This document shows, piece after piece, positions 39,556 to 48,257 of a stretch of DNA of 64,000 nt. The notes beneath the pieces were generated by a model. The model saw only the letters and a program-made list of their open reading frames with translations. It did no database searches and was not told the origin of the DNA. The position numbers and the translations under genes are program-made. Source of the stretch: Tabrizicola sp. (GTDB lineage Bacteria; Pseudomonadota; Alphaproteobacteria; Rhodobacterales; Rhodobacteraceae); NCBI GenBank assembly GCA_025458105.1, contig JALOTD010000012.1, positions 1 to 64,000 on the forward strand, in the 5' to 3' direction. Within the stretch, counting starts at the first letter, position 1, and each line of letters starts with the position of its first letter.

Positions 39556-40229
39556 CCCTCAGCTTTCGTCATGCGCTTCCAACGCTTCCGCCCGGGCTTG
39601 CGCTGCGCATCTGTCGTCTGGACGATGACGGCGATATCGCGTTGCATCAGGCCGCATCTACTTTGGCCAAAGTTGAACTTGACCGAGCGGCAGCGTTTAA
39701 CTTTGATCGTGACCGAAACCGGTTCGTGCGCGCCCGTGGCTTTCTGCGGCGCGAGGTATCGGCCGTCCTGGGATACCATCCGGAAAAACTGGCCATTCGG
39801 ATCGGACCGCATGGAAAACCCTTTGTGGACGGTCATTCTCTGGGGTTCAATCTAAGCCATAGTGCCGGTTTAGCGGTCCTGGCACTGAATGCCGATGGGC
39901 CGGTTGGCGTTGACGTGGAGTCGCTTGCGCTGGTGCGAAACACGGCTGATCTGTGCGAGACCTGTCTTACCTTCGCCGAAAGAAACGCCCTTAAGGCGGC
40001 GCCAGACGCAAGCCGTGACTCACGTTTCCTGGCCTTTTGGACCGCAAAAGAGGCCGCGGTGAAACTGACGGGAACGGGCTGGAGTGTAGAGCCCAAGACC
40101 GTCGAATTGAGCCTGGTCGGAGGTCTTCCAATGGCAGTACAGACCCCACCTGCTCGCCTGATCTCCATCCCGGTTCCGGGACATCTGTGCTATATGGCTC
40201 TGCCCGCCAACGAAGAGGCGTCAAGGTGA
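39552..40229 (+). CDS. Sfp-type 4'-phosphopantetheinyl transferase
   Basis: 225 residues. Motifs of the Sfp/AcpT family: GKPFVDGHSLGFNLSHSAG, VGVDVESL (about residue 119, Mg-binding Asp) and FWTAKEAAVKLTGTG (about 162, with the KEA core). It attaches phosphopantetheine from CoA to the Ser of the three carrier domains of the upstream synthase. It overlaps the synthase stop (ATGA) and the methyltransferase start (GTGA), so all three are translated as one unit. A dedicated PPTase supports the view that the synthase is functional. Confidence 0.92.
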   Translation: MTLSFRHALPTLPPGLALRICRLDDDGDIALHQAASTLAKVELDRAAAFNFDRDRNRFVRARGFLRREVSAVLGYHPEKLAIRIGPHGKPFVDGHSLGFNLSHSAGLAVLALNADGPVGVDVESLALVRNTADLCETCLTFAERNALKAAPDASRDSRFLAFWTAKEAAVKLTGTGWSVEPKTVELSLVGGLPMAVQTPPARLISIPVPGHLCYMALPANEEASR

Positions 40230-41086
40230 GACAAGCGATACGCAACTTTGGCCGTGTGATCTACGGCACAGCTTTGGAGCGCCTGCGACCCGATCTTGTC
40301 CGCAAGCTGGACAGCGATATCTCCGGGCAGAAATCTCCGGGTGACGTCCAGGCAAAGGCCGCAATTCTTTATGCGCGCCTTCGACGTGCCAGGCTTTTTG
40401 GCAATCGGGCTGCGGCGGAAAGCGCGCTGCGGGCCTGGTGGCAGGCCGAGACGGCCGACTACTTCTATGATGGATATCGGGCTAGGTTCGACAAGTGGTT
40501 CTTCGGGCCGCACCAGATGCTGATTGAGAAGCTGTGCGACCATGTCGCTTCCGCCGGATTGACCGAGCTTATCGAGATCGGTTGCGGCGATGGCCGCGCA
40601 CTAGCCCACTGCGCCAAGCGCATGCCCGGTCTCAAGCGCCTGGTCGGGCTGGACGTCAACGCGGATATCATCGCCCGCAATCGCGCAACGCCCTTCGGCG
40701 ACCCGCGCATAGGCTTTGAGGCCGGAGAGGCTGGTGCCTGGATCGCAGCACGACCGGCGCCGGGCCGGGTCCTGCTCAGCTATGGAGGCGTGATGGAATA
40801 CCTTGCGCCGGAAACCTTGGCGGCTCTTCTGTCTGGGGTCGCCACCCATCGCCCGGCCGCTGTTGCACTGTGCGAGCCGGTTGCCCCGGAACATGATCTT
40901 GACCGCGAAACCGGGGCGATCATGTTCGGATATGAAAGTTCATTTTCTCATAACCATGCGTATCAATTGCAGGCGGCAGGGTTCAGCATTCTTTGGCAGC
41001 AAGAACTGCTATTGGATGGTATCCGCTGGATGATGATTGTCGCAGAAGCAGGAAAGCAGGATGCGGTCACTTCTTCAAAAGCATGA
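40226..41086 (+). CDS. SAM-dependent methyltransferase in the megasynthase operon
   Basis: 286 residues from the GTG at 40226, which overlaps the PPTase stop as GTGA; the longer open frame from 40037 lies inside the PPTase gene. The Rossmann motif LIEIGCGDGRALAHCA and the acidic segment VGLDVNADII identify a class-I methyltransferase. The N-terminal about 110 residues are charged and helical, without a named domain. The late segment GVMEYLAPETLAALL is common in this superfamily. It probably N- or O-methylates the synthase product; the acceptor is not predictable. Confidence 0.75.
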   Translation: MRQAIRNFGRVIYGTALERLRPDLVRKLDSDISGQKSPGDVQAKAAILYARLRRARLFGNRAAAESALRAWWQAETADYFYDGYRARFDKWFFGPHQMLIEKLCDHVASAGLTELIEIGCGDGRALAHCAKRMPGLKRLVGLDVNADIIARNRATPFGDPRIGFEAGEAGAWIAARPAPGRVLLSYGGVMEYLAPETLAALLSGVATHRPAAVALCEPVAPEHDLDRETGAIMFGYESSFSHNHAYQLQAAGFSILWQQELLLDGIRWMMIVAEAGKQDAVTSSKA

Positions 41087-41855
41087 AATCTGGGTCTTCT
41101 TTGCCCTGATCATCGTCGCAAACACTGTCTTCATTTTTGCGATTCACGAGGGTCACCTACCTTTCAAGCTCTACAATACCGGGCGCTTTCTGCTGCTCGG
41201 CGCTGTTCTGGTTGCTGTTGTTGCCTTGTCACGGGGCTTCGGCGGCGTGACGTCACTTCTGGCCCCGCTGACCCGGTGGCGCGTGTCACCGGCATGGTAC
41301 CTTTTTGCTGCGCTTTGGGCCGTCTCCTTGTGTAGCGTCTTCGTCATTGTCCATGCGGCAGTGACCGGGTCCTGGCCAGAGGCGTTCGCGCCGGGTCTTG
41401 AGACGATGCTCCAACCATCAGTGTTCCGGACCGTCCTTATTGGTGCCCTTATTGGAGAGATCGTTTGGGTCTCATACGCCTTTGCGCGTCTGGCACCGCA
41501 ACTTGGAACCATCGTAACGGCTCTCGTCGTAGGTACCGTCTGGACCGGTTGGTGGGTTCCGATCGCAATAATGAATGTCGGCGTGATCCCTGACTTGCCA
41601 CTGGTGGCATTGTGGATCAACATGATCGGCATCGCCCTGGTTTGCGGGATCGTCTACGGGCACACCCGCAGTGGTCTTCTGGTTCTTCTTTTGCAGTTCG
41701 GTGTGAACTCGTCGATCGTCGTGTTCCCAGTTTCGCCGTCCACAGGTGGCATATCGGTCTATTGGGCTTTTTCCATAGCATACCTTGCAGCAGCCTTGTT
41801 GCTTCTGATGCTGTGGCCCCCACGGCCAACCCCCGCTTTTGGCGAAAAGCACTAG
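41061..41855 (+). CDS. CPBP-like integral membrane protein with degenerate active site
   Basis: 264 residues from MRSLLQKHEIWVFF (ATG at 41061, overlapping the methyltransferase by 26 bp). About seven or eight membrane helices. The order of segments fits the CPBP (Abi) intramembrane protease family: GEIVWVSYAFARL at the EExxxR position and VGTVWTGWWVPIAI at the F-x-x-x-H position, with N in QFGVNSSIV. The second Glu and the motif-2 His are replaced, so protease activity is doubtful. It could be an immunity, transport or regulatory membrane protein for the operon product. This assignment rests on hand alignment. Confidence 0.5.
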   Translation: MRSLLQKHEIWVFFALIIVANTVFIFAIHEGHLPFKLYNTGRFLLLGAVLVAVVALSRGFGGVTSLLAPLTRWRVSPAWYLFAALWAVSLCSVFVIVHAAVTGSWPEAFAPGLETMLQPSVFRTVLIGALIGEIVWVSYAFARLAPQLGTIVTALVVGTVWTGWWVPIAIMNVGVIPDLPLVALWINMIGIALVCGIVYGHTRSGLLVLLLQFGVNSSIVVFPVSPSTGGISVYWAFSIAYLAAALLLLMLWPPRPTPAFGEKH

Positions 41856-42039
41856 ACCGTTGGGGAAACCGACACGTCCAAGGCCGCTTTTCCGCATAGG
41901 GACTATATGCTAGTCATGTCAGGGTAATGTATCGCTGTGGACAAGCGCTGAAACTGGCTAGGACCGTTCGACCTTGCAGGGGCGTCCGCATTTGCGTTCT
42001 GAGGCGCGAAGAATTCTTACGGGACTGTCGAGCTGACGA

Positions 42040-42822
42040 ATGAAGGCCTTTTGCATCAATCTTGACCGGCGACAAGACCGCCGTGACCGTATGTGGTCAG
42101 AGTTTCAGAGATTGGGGGTCGAGGTTGAGCGTGTAGCCGCCGTTGATGGCAGCCTTCCCGACTTCACCGCAATCACGGCTTCTCTCAAGCCTGGCGCAAG
42201 CGGGCTGCGTCTCGGACCTGGGGCCTACGCCTGTTTCCAAAGTCACCGGCTGTGCTGGCAGAAATTGCTGGAAAGCGGCGATCCGCATGCGATGGTTCTG
42301 GAGGACGATCTGATCATCGCCGAAGATTTCGCCCGTTTCCTGACCGATGGCTGGGTTCCCACAGATGCAGATGTCGTCAAACTGGAAACCCGCGAAGTTC
42401 GAGTGCAGCTGGATCGCCGGATCGTTCCCCTCAATCGTGGGCGTTATCTGGCACAGCTGCGGTCATCGCATTTCGGAACTGGCTGCTATGTGATCTCTGC
42501 CGTGGCAGCCGAGCGTCTGCACCGTCAGACTGAAACCGTTCTGGACGCCATCGACGAGGTGATCTTTGATGCGCGAAGCCCGGTTTTCAGGATGACCAGA
42601 ATCTATCAGATGGTGCCAGCACCAGTGATCCAGGGCGACCAGCGCCCCGGATCAAGCGTCAGCGCCGCCTGGGCGGCGACTTCGATCAACAACCGCTTTG
42701 GGCCTGGCGAGACGGCGGGCTCTGACGAGCTTTCGCTACCTGGACGCATTTTGCGGCGTCTGAAGGCCGAGGCTCGTGCAGCTTTGCACGGGACCCGCTA
42801 TACGTTTGTGGGTCACGGTTAA
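42040..42822 (+). CDS. Glycosyltransferase family 25 protein (LPS/EPS type)
   Basis: 260 residues. Begins with MKAFCINLDRRQDRRDRM, the GT25 signature, followed by RVAAVDGSLPDF, GAYACFQSHRLCWQKLLES, VLEDDLIIAEDF (DxD-like) and GTGCYVISAVAAERLH. GT25 enzymes add galactose or similar sugars to LPS, or modify other acceptors. It is on the same strand as the megasynthase operon but separated by 184 bp, so it may be part of either the natural-product operon or the EPS genes. The C-terminal 40 residues are basic. Confidence 0.85.
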   Translation: MKAFCINLDRRQDRRDRMWSEFQRLGVEVERVAAVDGSLPDFTAITASLKPGASGLRLGPGAYACFQSHRLCWQKLLESGDPHAMVLEDDLIIAEDFARFLTDGWVPTDADVVKLETREVRVQLDRRIVPLNRGRYLAQLRSSHFGTGCYVISAVAAERLHRQTETVLDAIDEVIFDARSPVFRMTRIYQMVPAPVIQGDQRPGSSVSAAWAATSINNRFGPGETAGSDELSLPGRILRRLKAEARAALHGTRYTFVGHG

Positions 42823-42871
42823 ACCCGCCGCCCGCCGCATATCAAAGCCCTTGACCCACGAGGCAACAACG

Positions 42872-43993
42872 CTATCGGGCAAATACTGATTGCAACGTTT
42901 GCGCACGTCGTGCGGCAACATCCGACCAGCCAAAACCCTGCACCAGGTTTCGGGCTGCTGTCCCCAGGTGTTGCCGTCGTTCGACCGAGGCCGCAAGACT
43001 TGCAAGGGCGTCAACAAACGCATCGGTATCAGCCGGATCGATGGATTCCATCACGCCTGGGGTATCTATCATTCGACCGCCACCTGCCCGAGAAGCAAGA
43101 ATGGGCAGACCATGCAATGCGGCTTCATAGGTCACAAGCGGATCGCCTTCCTCGATCGAAGGAATGACGAAAACATCTGCGCGGGCAAGCTGGGCATGCA
43201 CATCATTGACGAAGCCAACCGCCTCGACCCGGTCGCTGTCCAAAAGGTCGCGATAGCGGTCGCGGATTGCTGGTTCGATCTTGCCGACCAGCAAAAGCCG
43301 GTGCCGACCACCCAGGCGCGACCAGGCGTCCAGAAAATGGTGCATCCCCTTGCGTATGCAGGCAAAGCCGCAAAACACAAACACGATTCCATCTTGATCC
43401 CGGCGCGGTCGCCGAACTGGGGGAGCCAGCGCAAGATCAGTTCCATAGCTTGACGGCAGGATGCCGTGGCTCAGCGGAGAGTTCGCCAATGCTTCTTCAA
43501 CGCCCTTGCTCGGAGCAAATATCGCGCTGGCGCACTGGTACTTTTCTTCCTCTTCGCGAATACGGGCGTCAGTGATGCCATGCGCCGGCGCGGCACCAAA
43601 GGCATCATAGGCGGCATCGAGAACTCGCTTAGCGGCAGCCATGCGTGTGTTGATCCCCTCCAGAACGATGGGGACACCCCTCTTGTGCAAAGCGATGTGG
43701 GTCTGCAGCGACACACTCGGCCAAAGATAGGCAATGTCACCGTCGTCAACACTCTCGAGGAACTGTCGCTCTATCCTGCGAGACGCGGTCGCAGCAATCC
43801 AAGGGTACGGCAAGGCGGAAAAGACCGGCGGGACCGCAAGGCGCATCGGCAGATCTGGCGCGGCAGTCCGGCGTCGAACCGCGTGAACGTCAACCGGATA
43901 CCCCGCCCTGTGCATCCCCTGCAGGATACTAAGGCAAGTATGGCTTGGGCCTACTCCGTCACAAGCCATTGGAAGAAGTGTTCTCAACGGCAT
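42872..43993 (-). CDS. GT4-family glycosyltransferase
   Basis: 373 residues from MPLRTLLPMACDGVGPSHTCLS (ATG at 43993, placing the first beta strand at the start; the open frame extends to 44035). The N domain contains VLEGINTRMAAA. The GT-B C domain has FVFCGFACIRKGMHHFLDAW, VGKIEPAIRDRYRDLL, and the donor-binding segment FVIPSIEEGDPLVTYEAALHGLPILASRAGG with the E-x7-E pattern. It follows a GT2 gene on the same strand with about 110 bp between, and likely builds the same glycan. Confidence 0.87.
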   Translation of the reverse strand: MPLRTLLPMACDGVGPSHTCLSILQGMHRAGYPVDVHAVRRRTAAPDLPMRLAVPPVFSALPYPWIAATASRRIERQFLESVDDGDIAYLWPSVSLQTHIALHKRGVPIVLEGINTRMAAAKRVLDAAYDAFGAAPAHGITDARIREEEEKYQCASAIFAPSKGVEEALANSPLSHGILPSSYGTDLALAPPVRRPRRDQDGIVFVFCGFACIRKGMHHFLDAWSRLGGRHRLLLVGKIEPAIRDRYRDLLDSDRVEAVGFVNDVHAQLARADVFVIPSIEEGDPLVTYEAALHGLPILASRAGGGRMIDTPGVMESIDPADTDAFVDALASLAASVERRQHLGTAARNLVQGFGWSDVAARRAQTLQSVFAR

Positions 43994-44105
43994 GCCATTC
44001 GTTTGGCGCATTTGCGGAATCGCGTGCACTTTCATTCGTCCAAGTCAGATCCCCGATCGAACCCTTCACCAATGACCATGAACACGCAAAACCTTGAGTA
44101 TCTCA

Positions 44106-45005
44106 TCATGGTTTCTGTCGCCAGGTGACTTCAGCGTTGTGCCCCCTGAAAAGCATCACGCCAAGCATGGATTTGCTGCGATAAAGGCGGATTGCGCACA
44201 GGCAGGCGAAAGCTGTGGCGCGCTCTCGCAGTCCAGAAATCCGGCTTGATCGCAAGATCAAAGGGACCTCTTTCAGCGGCGATACGGCCATTGCCATGGC
44301 CCGAAGAAACCATTTCACCTTGCCCGCATTGGTCGTGGTTTTTTCGGGATAGTCGTGCGCGATATGGCGAGCCCATTTCTGCGCCAGTTCATGAAACGAC
44401 TTCCGGGCGGGATGATAGACAATCATCCTGGGCACATAGTCGATACGGTAGCCAAGCGCGCGCGCCCGTCGACCCCAGTCACGGTCTTCCGCAATGTCGA
44501 TACCACCAAATGGGCCGACGTGACGCAATATCTCTGCCCGCGTTGCCAAGTTGCCTGTCCCAGAATAGCCCTCGGCTATGTGTTGTTGGTTTCGGAAGGA
44601 AAAGATCGCCTCGTACGGCTCAAGGAAAGTCGGTTTTGCCGGGTCAGCATATCCGACGCGCACGTCTCCACCAATGATCTGGGTATCTGGCAGGCCAAAT
44701 CTTGCTTCAATGGCCGCCAGCCAGCCTGAATCTGCGTGGCAATCGGCATCGATGAAGGCCAGCACTTCCCCAACAGCCGACGCAGCCCCGGTATTGCGCG
44801 CAGGCCCCGGTCCTGGCGTCACTTCAGACAGAAGTTTCACGGTCGGAAATGCATCGCATACCGCTTGTGGCATGCGGTCGGATCCGTTGTCCACGACGAT
44901 AATCTCGACTTCGGCTGCATGGCCGGTCTGGCTTGTCAGCCGCTCAAGGCACTGCCGAAGGTAGTCTTCCTGGTTGAAATGCGGGACTATGACAGAGATA
45001 CGCAT
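44106..45005 (-). CDS. GT2-family glycosyltransferase
   Basis: 299 residues. GT-A fold motifs: ISVIVPHFNQEDYLRQCLERL, VVDNGSDRMPQAV, PGPGPARNTGAASA, LAFIDADCHADSGWLAAIEA (DxD) and GGIDIAEDRDWGRRARALGYRI (acceptor region with ED). A C-terminal hydrophobic and basic stretch follows. It starts 12 bp after the asparagine-synthase-like gene, so both belong to one minus-strand operon with the GT4 gene. Confidence 0.9.
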   Translation of the reverse strand: MRISVIVPHFNQEDYLRQCLERLTSQTGHAAEVEIIVVDNGSDRMPQAVCDAFPTVKLLSEVTPGPGPARNTGAASAVGEVLAFIDADCHADSGWLAAIEARFGLPDTQIIGGDVRVGYADPAKPTFLEPYEAIFSFRNQQHIAEGYSGTGNLATRAEILRHVGPFGGIDIAEDRDWGRRARALGYRIDYVPRMIVYHPARKSFHELAQKWARHIAHDYPEKTTTNAGKVKWFLRAMAMAVSPLKEVPLILRSSRISGLRERATAFACLCAIRLYRSKSMLGVMLFRGHNAEVTWRQKP

Positions 45006-45017
45006 AGCATGTAGGCC

Positions 45018-46889
45018 TCAAAAGAATTCTCTCATGAAAGTTTCAAGGGCGAAAAGCGACCAGAGGGTCTTTGAATGGTCAGTCCGACCGTTGGCATGTT
45101 CTTCAGCATAGCGCAGCACCTCACCGCGATTAAGGTAGTCGCGGGTCACGGCATCGCTGCCCAGCACCAGGTCATGGAACTGCGCGCGAAGCGGGCCTCG
45201 AAACCAAACGTCTACAGGCATCCGAAAGCCGTTCTTCGGACGTCGCAACACCGCCTCTGGCAACCGCGGGCGAAGTGCCTCGCGCACAATGCGCTTTGTC
45301 GTACGGCCCTTGATCCGCCAATGCTCGGGCAGACTTGACGCATATTCTGCCAGCCGGATGTCCATGAACGGCGCACGGCCTTCGATCGAAGCCGCCATTG
45401 TCATGCTGTCCATGCGCTCCAACAGGTTATCGGGTAGCCAGGACGTCTGGTCAAAGTGCAAAACACGCCGCAGAGGTGACGCATTGGCCGCAGCATTGAA
45501 TGGCATTCTGGATATCGACCGGGTGTGGGGCGGTCCGATCCACATCCGGCTACGTTCATCTGGGCTCACCGCGCCGAACCAGCGGACCATGCGCCGCTCG
45601 AAATCTCGCTCGCACAGCGCGCGGCCGGCAATCCCGATCCGACGCCCCGTGCCCGGGATCAGCGCCCCTGTAGCTTTCATTGCAAGCCCGGCCAGCGCTG
45701 CCAGTACGGATCCTGCGAAAGGTCCGGCAAAGGCTTCGGCCAAGTGCTTTGGATATCCCGCGAAAAGTTCGTCCGAGCCTTCGCCTGACAACACGACCTT
45801 TACGTGGCGAGCGGCTTCCATTGACATCATGTAGATTGGCAGGTCGGCCGTCTCGCTCATCGGTGCGCCGCGATGGCGGCTCAGCAGCGGCAGAAGACCA
45901 AGCATCTGGTCAACCTCCAGTTCGACAGGCGTATGAATAGTCCCCAGCAGCCGGGCTGTTTCGGCGGCTGCAGGCAGTTCTGCATCCGGATCGCCCCGGA
46001 AGCCGACCGAAAACGTCCGGATCTCGGGTACGCCTAGATGCCGAAGAGTGGCAACGATCGAGGTGGAGTCCAGTCCGCTGGACAGGAAGGCACCAATCGG
46101 AACATCCGCCCGCATCCGCAACCTGACGGCTTCATCGAAGACTTCCAGGAAACCCGCAACCGCGTCGGCGGGGACTGGCAGACGCCCGCCCCCCTCCGCC
46201 TCGGGCGGCGTCCAGTAGCGACGTTCCTGCCAAGCGCCATCCTGCCACCGGATCAGGCTTCCGGGGGCCAACTTTCGGATCCCGCGAAAAAAGGTGTTCG
46301 GTCCCGGCACGTAGCGCCAACACAGATATTCGTGCAGCGATTCATGGTCGAGTGTGGCCGTGATTCCCGGATAGTCGAGAAGGGCTGCGATCTCTGATGC
46401 GAAAACGATCCCTTCACCGCGGCTCTCCGCAAGGACGGAAAAGTACACGGGCTTCTTTCCGAACGGGTCGCGCGCCAGCGTAACCGAGTTGTCCGACCGG
46501 TCATGCAACGCAAAGGCGTACATGCCGCGAAACCTGTCAAGACTGGCTTGACCCCAAGCGCGCCAGGCCTCAAGAATGACCTCCGTGTCGGAAGACGTGC
46601 GCAAGACCGCCCCAAGCGCAAGCAGATCTGTCCGTATTTCCAGGTAGTTGTAGATTTCCCCGTTGAAGACGATGGTAAATCGACCATCGTGACTTTGCAT
46701 CGGTTGATCACCCGTTGCCAGATCGATGATCGAAAGCCGACGATGTCCAAGCGCGGCAGTGGTTCCATTCCCGAGCGGCATAAAGGCATGGCCATCGCCA
46801 TCCGGACCCCGGTGGCTGATGCGATCGGTCATCTTGCGAAGGATTGCATCGCTCTGCGCTAAACCGATCCAGCCCGCGATCCCGCACAT
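45018..46889 (-). CDS. asnB: Asparagine synthase-like glutamine amidotransferase of EPS locus
   Basis: 623 residues from the ATG at 46889 so that Cys2 of MCGIAGWIG becomes the N-terminal nucleophile after Met removal (the frame is open to 46901). Class-II glutaminase domain: ISHRGPDGDG, LGHRRLSIIDL, GDQPMQS, FNGEIYNYLEIR. Synthetase domain: PPi-loop SSGLDSTSIVA and SGEGSDELFAGYPKH. Homologues linked to EPS clusters are thought to amidate sugars or peptides rather than serve asparagine supply. Here it leads an operon with two glycosyltransferases. Whether it amidates the EPS or makes Asn cannot be decided from sequence. Confidence 0.88.
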   Translation of the reverse strand: MCGIAGWIGLAQSDAILRKMTDRISHRGPDGDGHAFMPLGNGTTAALGHRRLSIIDLATGDQPMQSHDGRFTIVFNGEIYNYLEIRTDLLALGAVLRTSSDTEVILEAWRAWGQASLDRFRGMYAFALHDRSDNSVTLARDPFGKKPVYFSVLAESRGEGIVFASEIAALLDYPGITATLDHESLHEYLCWRYVPGPNTFFRGIRKLAPGSLIRWQDGAWQERRYWTPPEAEGGGRLPVPADAVAGFLEVFDEAVRLRMRADVPIGAFLSSGLDSTSIVATLRHLGVPEIRTFSVGFRGDPDAELPAAAETARLLGTIHTPVELEVDQMLGLLPLLSRHRGAPMSETADLPIYMMSMEAARHVKVVLSGEGSDELFAGYPKHLAEAFAGPFAGSVLAALAGLAMKATGALIPGTGRRIGIAGRALCERDFERRMVRWFGAVSPDERSRMWIGPPHTRSISRMPFNAAANASPLRRVLHFDQTSWLPDNLLERMDSMTMAASIEGRAPFMDIRLAEYASSLPEHWRIKGRTTKRIVREALRPRLPEAVLRRPKNGFRMPVDVWFRGPLRAQFHDLVLGSDAVTRDYLNRGEVLRYAEEHANGRTDHSKTLWSLFALETFMREFF

Positions 46890-47081
46890 TGCTGCCTGCA
46901 CTCCTGACTTTCCGTGTGCAGACTATCGGTTTGGGCACCCCAGGGTCCAGCTAGATTGCTGGTGAAGGAACAAACAGAGCGTTAATTGACAAGGTGATGG
47001 GAAGGAAACGACACTCTGCGCCCAAGTCGTGGCATTTTCCGGTGCATATGCAGCACCTAAGCTAAGCCATCACCCAGGCAA

Positions 47082-48257
47082 TCACCTCTGCCCGGCCTTG
47101 TCTTGCAAGTCATGCGCGACCTTGCGAACTGCATCCAGCATCCCGCCCTGCGCGGTTGTCGGCTGCCAGCCCCGGCGCGTCAGAATACCGATCACGCGGG
47201 GGGCGTCGTCCAGCGGGACCCGCACCGCAACCAGCGCACCCAGCGCAATCTCGGGCCGCACCTGCAGCGCCGATATGAATCCCAGGTGGTCGGACTGTGC
47301 CAACAGTTCCCGCATCAGGATCAGCGACCCTGTCTCCACCAGACTGGCCGGAGCCTCAGGGAACAGCGCCGCGAAGGCTGCCCGACCCGGGGTGCCTTCG
47401 GGCGGAAGAACCCAGGGGTACCCTGCCAAACCTGCATTCGTACGCGACTTCTCAGCAGGATGTCCAGGACGACAGACCACGGCCATCCGGTCTTCCAAAA
47501 GTGCCTCCTGCGTCAGGTCCGGCACCACCTCCCCCGGCCGCAAGGCTCCGATCAAGAAGTCGATCTCGCCCCGCCGAAGGCCCAACAGTAACTCACGAAA
47601 CGGCCCCTCCACCACCTTCACCCGCAATGTCGGCCGTTCCACACGGAACCGAGCCAACGCCGGACCTAGTAGGCTAGACCTCGAAAGGGGCATCCCCCCA
47701 ATCACGATCCGCCCCACCTCCCGCCCCTGCATTTCGGCCAGGTCAGCCCAGGCCTGATCCATTTCAGCCTGCAGGAGCCGCGCTGCAACCGCCAGCCTTT
47801 GTGTGGAGCGGGCCGCAATCACACCATGGCGTGTACGATCAAACAGTGCCCGGCCTGCTTCTCCTTCTATCTGCGCAACTGCCCGATGAACTGTCGGCTG
47901 CGCCACTCCCAGCCGACGCGCTGCTTCCGAGAAGCTTTCGGCCTCCACGACCGCTACCAATGCCTGCAACTGCGCCATCGTTGCCGTCAGCACCAACCGG
48001 GGGGCCAGATCGGCCAGCGCCGTATCCAGCACCGATAGTGCCCGGTCGATCCGTTCGATCAGCCTAAGCCCCGCTTCTGTCGGCAATAATCCCTGTGGTC
48101 GCCGGTCGAAAAGTCGTAGCCCCACCTGCCGTTCCAACCCCGCCACGGCGAGTGTTACCGCAGGTTGCGTCAGCCTGGTCGCGCTTGCTGCTCTCGCTGC
48201 AGACCCCGTGCGCCCGATGTCGCGGATGATCCGCAGGTGGCGTAAGCTTGGCGTCAT
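47082..48257 (-). CDS. LysR-type regulator with two helix-turn-helix domains
   Basis: 391 residues, longer than the usual about 300. The first LysR HTH covers residues 3-62 (LRHLRIIRDIGRTGSAARAA, TRLTQPAVTLAVAGLERQVG, LRLFDR). A second, LysR-like HTH covers about 93-152 (LVAVVEAESFSEAARRLGVA, QPTVHRAVAQIEGEAGRALFDR). A LysR substrate-binding domain follows (GRIVIGGMPLSRSSLL, LRRGEIDFLIGALRPGE). It overlaps the dehydrogenase stop (ATGA), so both are cotranscribed, divergent from galB. By context it senses an aromatic ring-cleavage intermediate and controls the catabolic operon. Confidence 0.88.
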   Translation of the reverse strand: MTPSLRHLRIIRDIGRTGSAARAASATRLTQPAVTLAVAGLERQVGLRLFDRRPQGLLPTEAGLRLIERIDRALSVLDTALADLAPRLVLTATMAQLQALVAVVEAESFSEAARRLGVAQPTVHRAVAQIEGEAGRALFDRTRHGVIAARSTQRLAVAARLLQAEMDQAWADLAEMQGREVGRIVIGGMPLSRSSLLGPALARFRVERPTLRVKVVEGPFRELLLGLRRGEIDFLIGALRPGEVVPDLTQEALLEDRMAVVCRPGHPAEKSRTNAGLAGYPWVLPPEGTPGRAAFAALFPEAPASLVETGSLILMRELLAQSDHLGFISALQVRPEIALGALVAVRVPLDDAPRVIGILTRRGWQPTTAQGGMLDAVRKVAHDLQDKAGQR

